Notes under the pieces: model-generated | The model's input: the letters and a program-made list of their open reading frames with translations, nothing else | The model's database searches: none | What the model was told of the DNA's origin: nothing | In this document: one piece after another, positions 5,939 through 6,019 of the stretch | Numbering within the stretch: position 1 is the first letter of the stretch | Layout: the number at the start of each line of letters is the position of its first letter | DNA from: Oligoflexales bacterium | GTDB taxonomy: Bacteria; Bdellovibrionota_B; Oligoflexia; Oligoflexales; CACXFL01 | NCBI GenBank assembly: GCA_028282865.1 | Contig: JANQHA010000545.1 | Location: 1-6,019 of the forward strand | Reading direction: 5' to 3' | Length of the DNA: 6,019 bases | Made by a program: the position numbers and the translations under genes

Positions 5939-6019
5939 ATGAAAACGACTGTATACCCCTATTACGCGTTAATCACCGTCATTTTGTTAGGTGCTTGTAA
6001 AGCAAGAACCTCTTTCCTA
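5939..6019 (+). CDS. Start of a lipoprotein gene, cut by the window end
   Basis: The final 81 bases read as 27 open codons without a stop. They begin MKTTVYPYY, continue with the hydrophobic ALITVILLGA and reach a cysteine at residue 20 (LGAC), followed by KARTSFL. This has the form of a lipoprotein signal peptide: a lysine at position 2, a hydrophobic core and a lipobox. The first in-frame stop upstream is at 5915-5917, so the start is either ATG 5939 or ATG 5927 (four residues longer, MRTH). Neither has a strong ribosome site; GAG at 5929-5931 is 7 bases before 5939. The mature protein lies beyond the window, so no function can be given. It follows the LysR gene after about 140 bp and may have its own promoter at 5833. 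Confidence 0.6.
   Translation, partial: MKTTVYPYYALITVILLGACKARTSFL

Noticed and set aside
5779..6000. A 73-residue open frame after the LysR gene
   Set aside because: It starts at a TTG inside the LysR gene, has no ribosome site or protein features and overlaps the better-supported lipoprotein start in another frame.
1..6019. CRISPR array, tRNA/rRNA, IS element, toxin-antitoxin or phage-defence system
   Set aside because: No spaced direct repeats, cloverleaf, transposase, terminal repeats or defence-type domains were seen on either strand.

Overview
The window looks like an ordinary chromosomal stretch from a Gram-negative bacterium of moderate, slightly AT-leaning base composition. Three proteins carry N-terminal export signals. 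Two of these (the phospholipase D-like protein and the cut-off gene at the right edge) have lipoboxes, and the third has an AxA-type signal peptidase I site. That, together with secreted SUMF-type domain proteins, a zeta-class GST and a LysR regulator, fits a predatory or free-living deltaproteobacterium-like lineage such as Bdellovibrionota/Oligoflexia. This placement is an inference from gene content, not from a marker gene. There is no rRNA, tRNA, CRISPR array, IS element or phage signature.

Left part (1-1651, + strand): the 3' end of one formylglycine-generating-enzyme-like (SUMF/FGE-sulfatase fold) gene runs directly, with a 4-bp GTGA overlap, into a second, complete and exported protein with the same C-terminal domain. 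Neither has the cysteine pair of true formylglycine-generating enzymes, so both are probably non-catalytic or differently acting members of the fold. A perfect 20-bp palindrome lies inside the signal-peptide codons of the second gene.

Middle (1665-3140): a minus-strand, stand-alone FAD/NAD(P)H reductase of the ferredoxin-reductase superfamily, without a fused 2Fe-2S or globin domain, ends 13 bp from the SUMF-like gene. It is divergent from a plus-strand zeta-class glutathione S-transferase (maleylacetoacetate isomerase, maiA). The 75-bp gap between them contains what looks like a bidirectional promoter in which the two -10 boxes occupy almost the same bases on opposite strands.

Right part (3286-6019, + strand): a lipoprotein with two intact HKD motifs, most like the ClsC/YmdC type of cardiolipin synthase, is followed after 14 bp by a LysR-family regulator and is probably co-transcribed with it. 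After the regulator come a 10-bp inverted repeat, a perfect TATAAT box and the first codons of another lipoprotein that runs off the window.

The genes do not form one evident pathway. The supported units are the SUMF-like tandem, the divergent reductase/GST pair and the phospholipase D/LysR pair. I do not see a clearly new defence, mobile or biosynthetic system. The most unusual items are regulatory-looking DNA symmetries and the combination of a lipid anchor with a ClsC-type enzyme.
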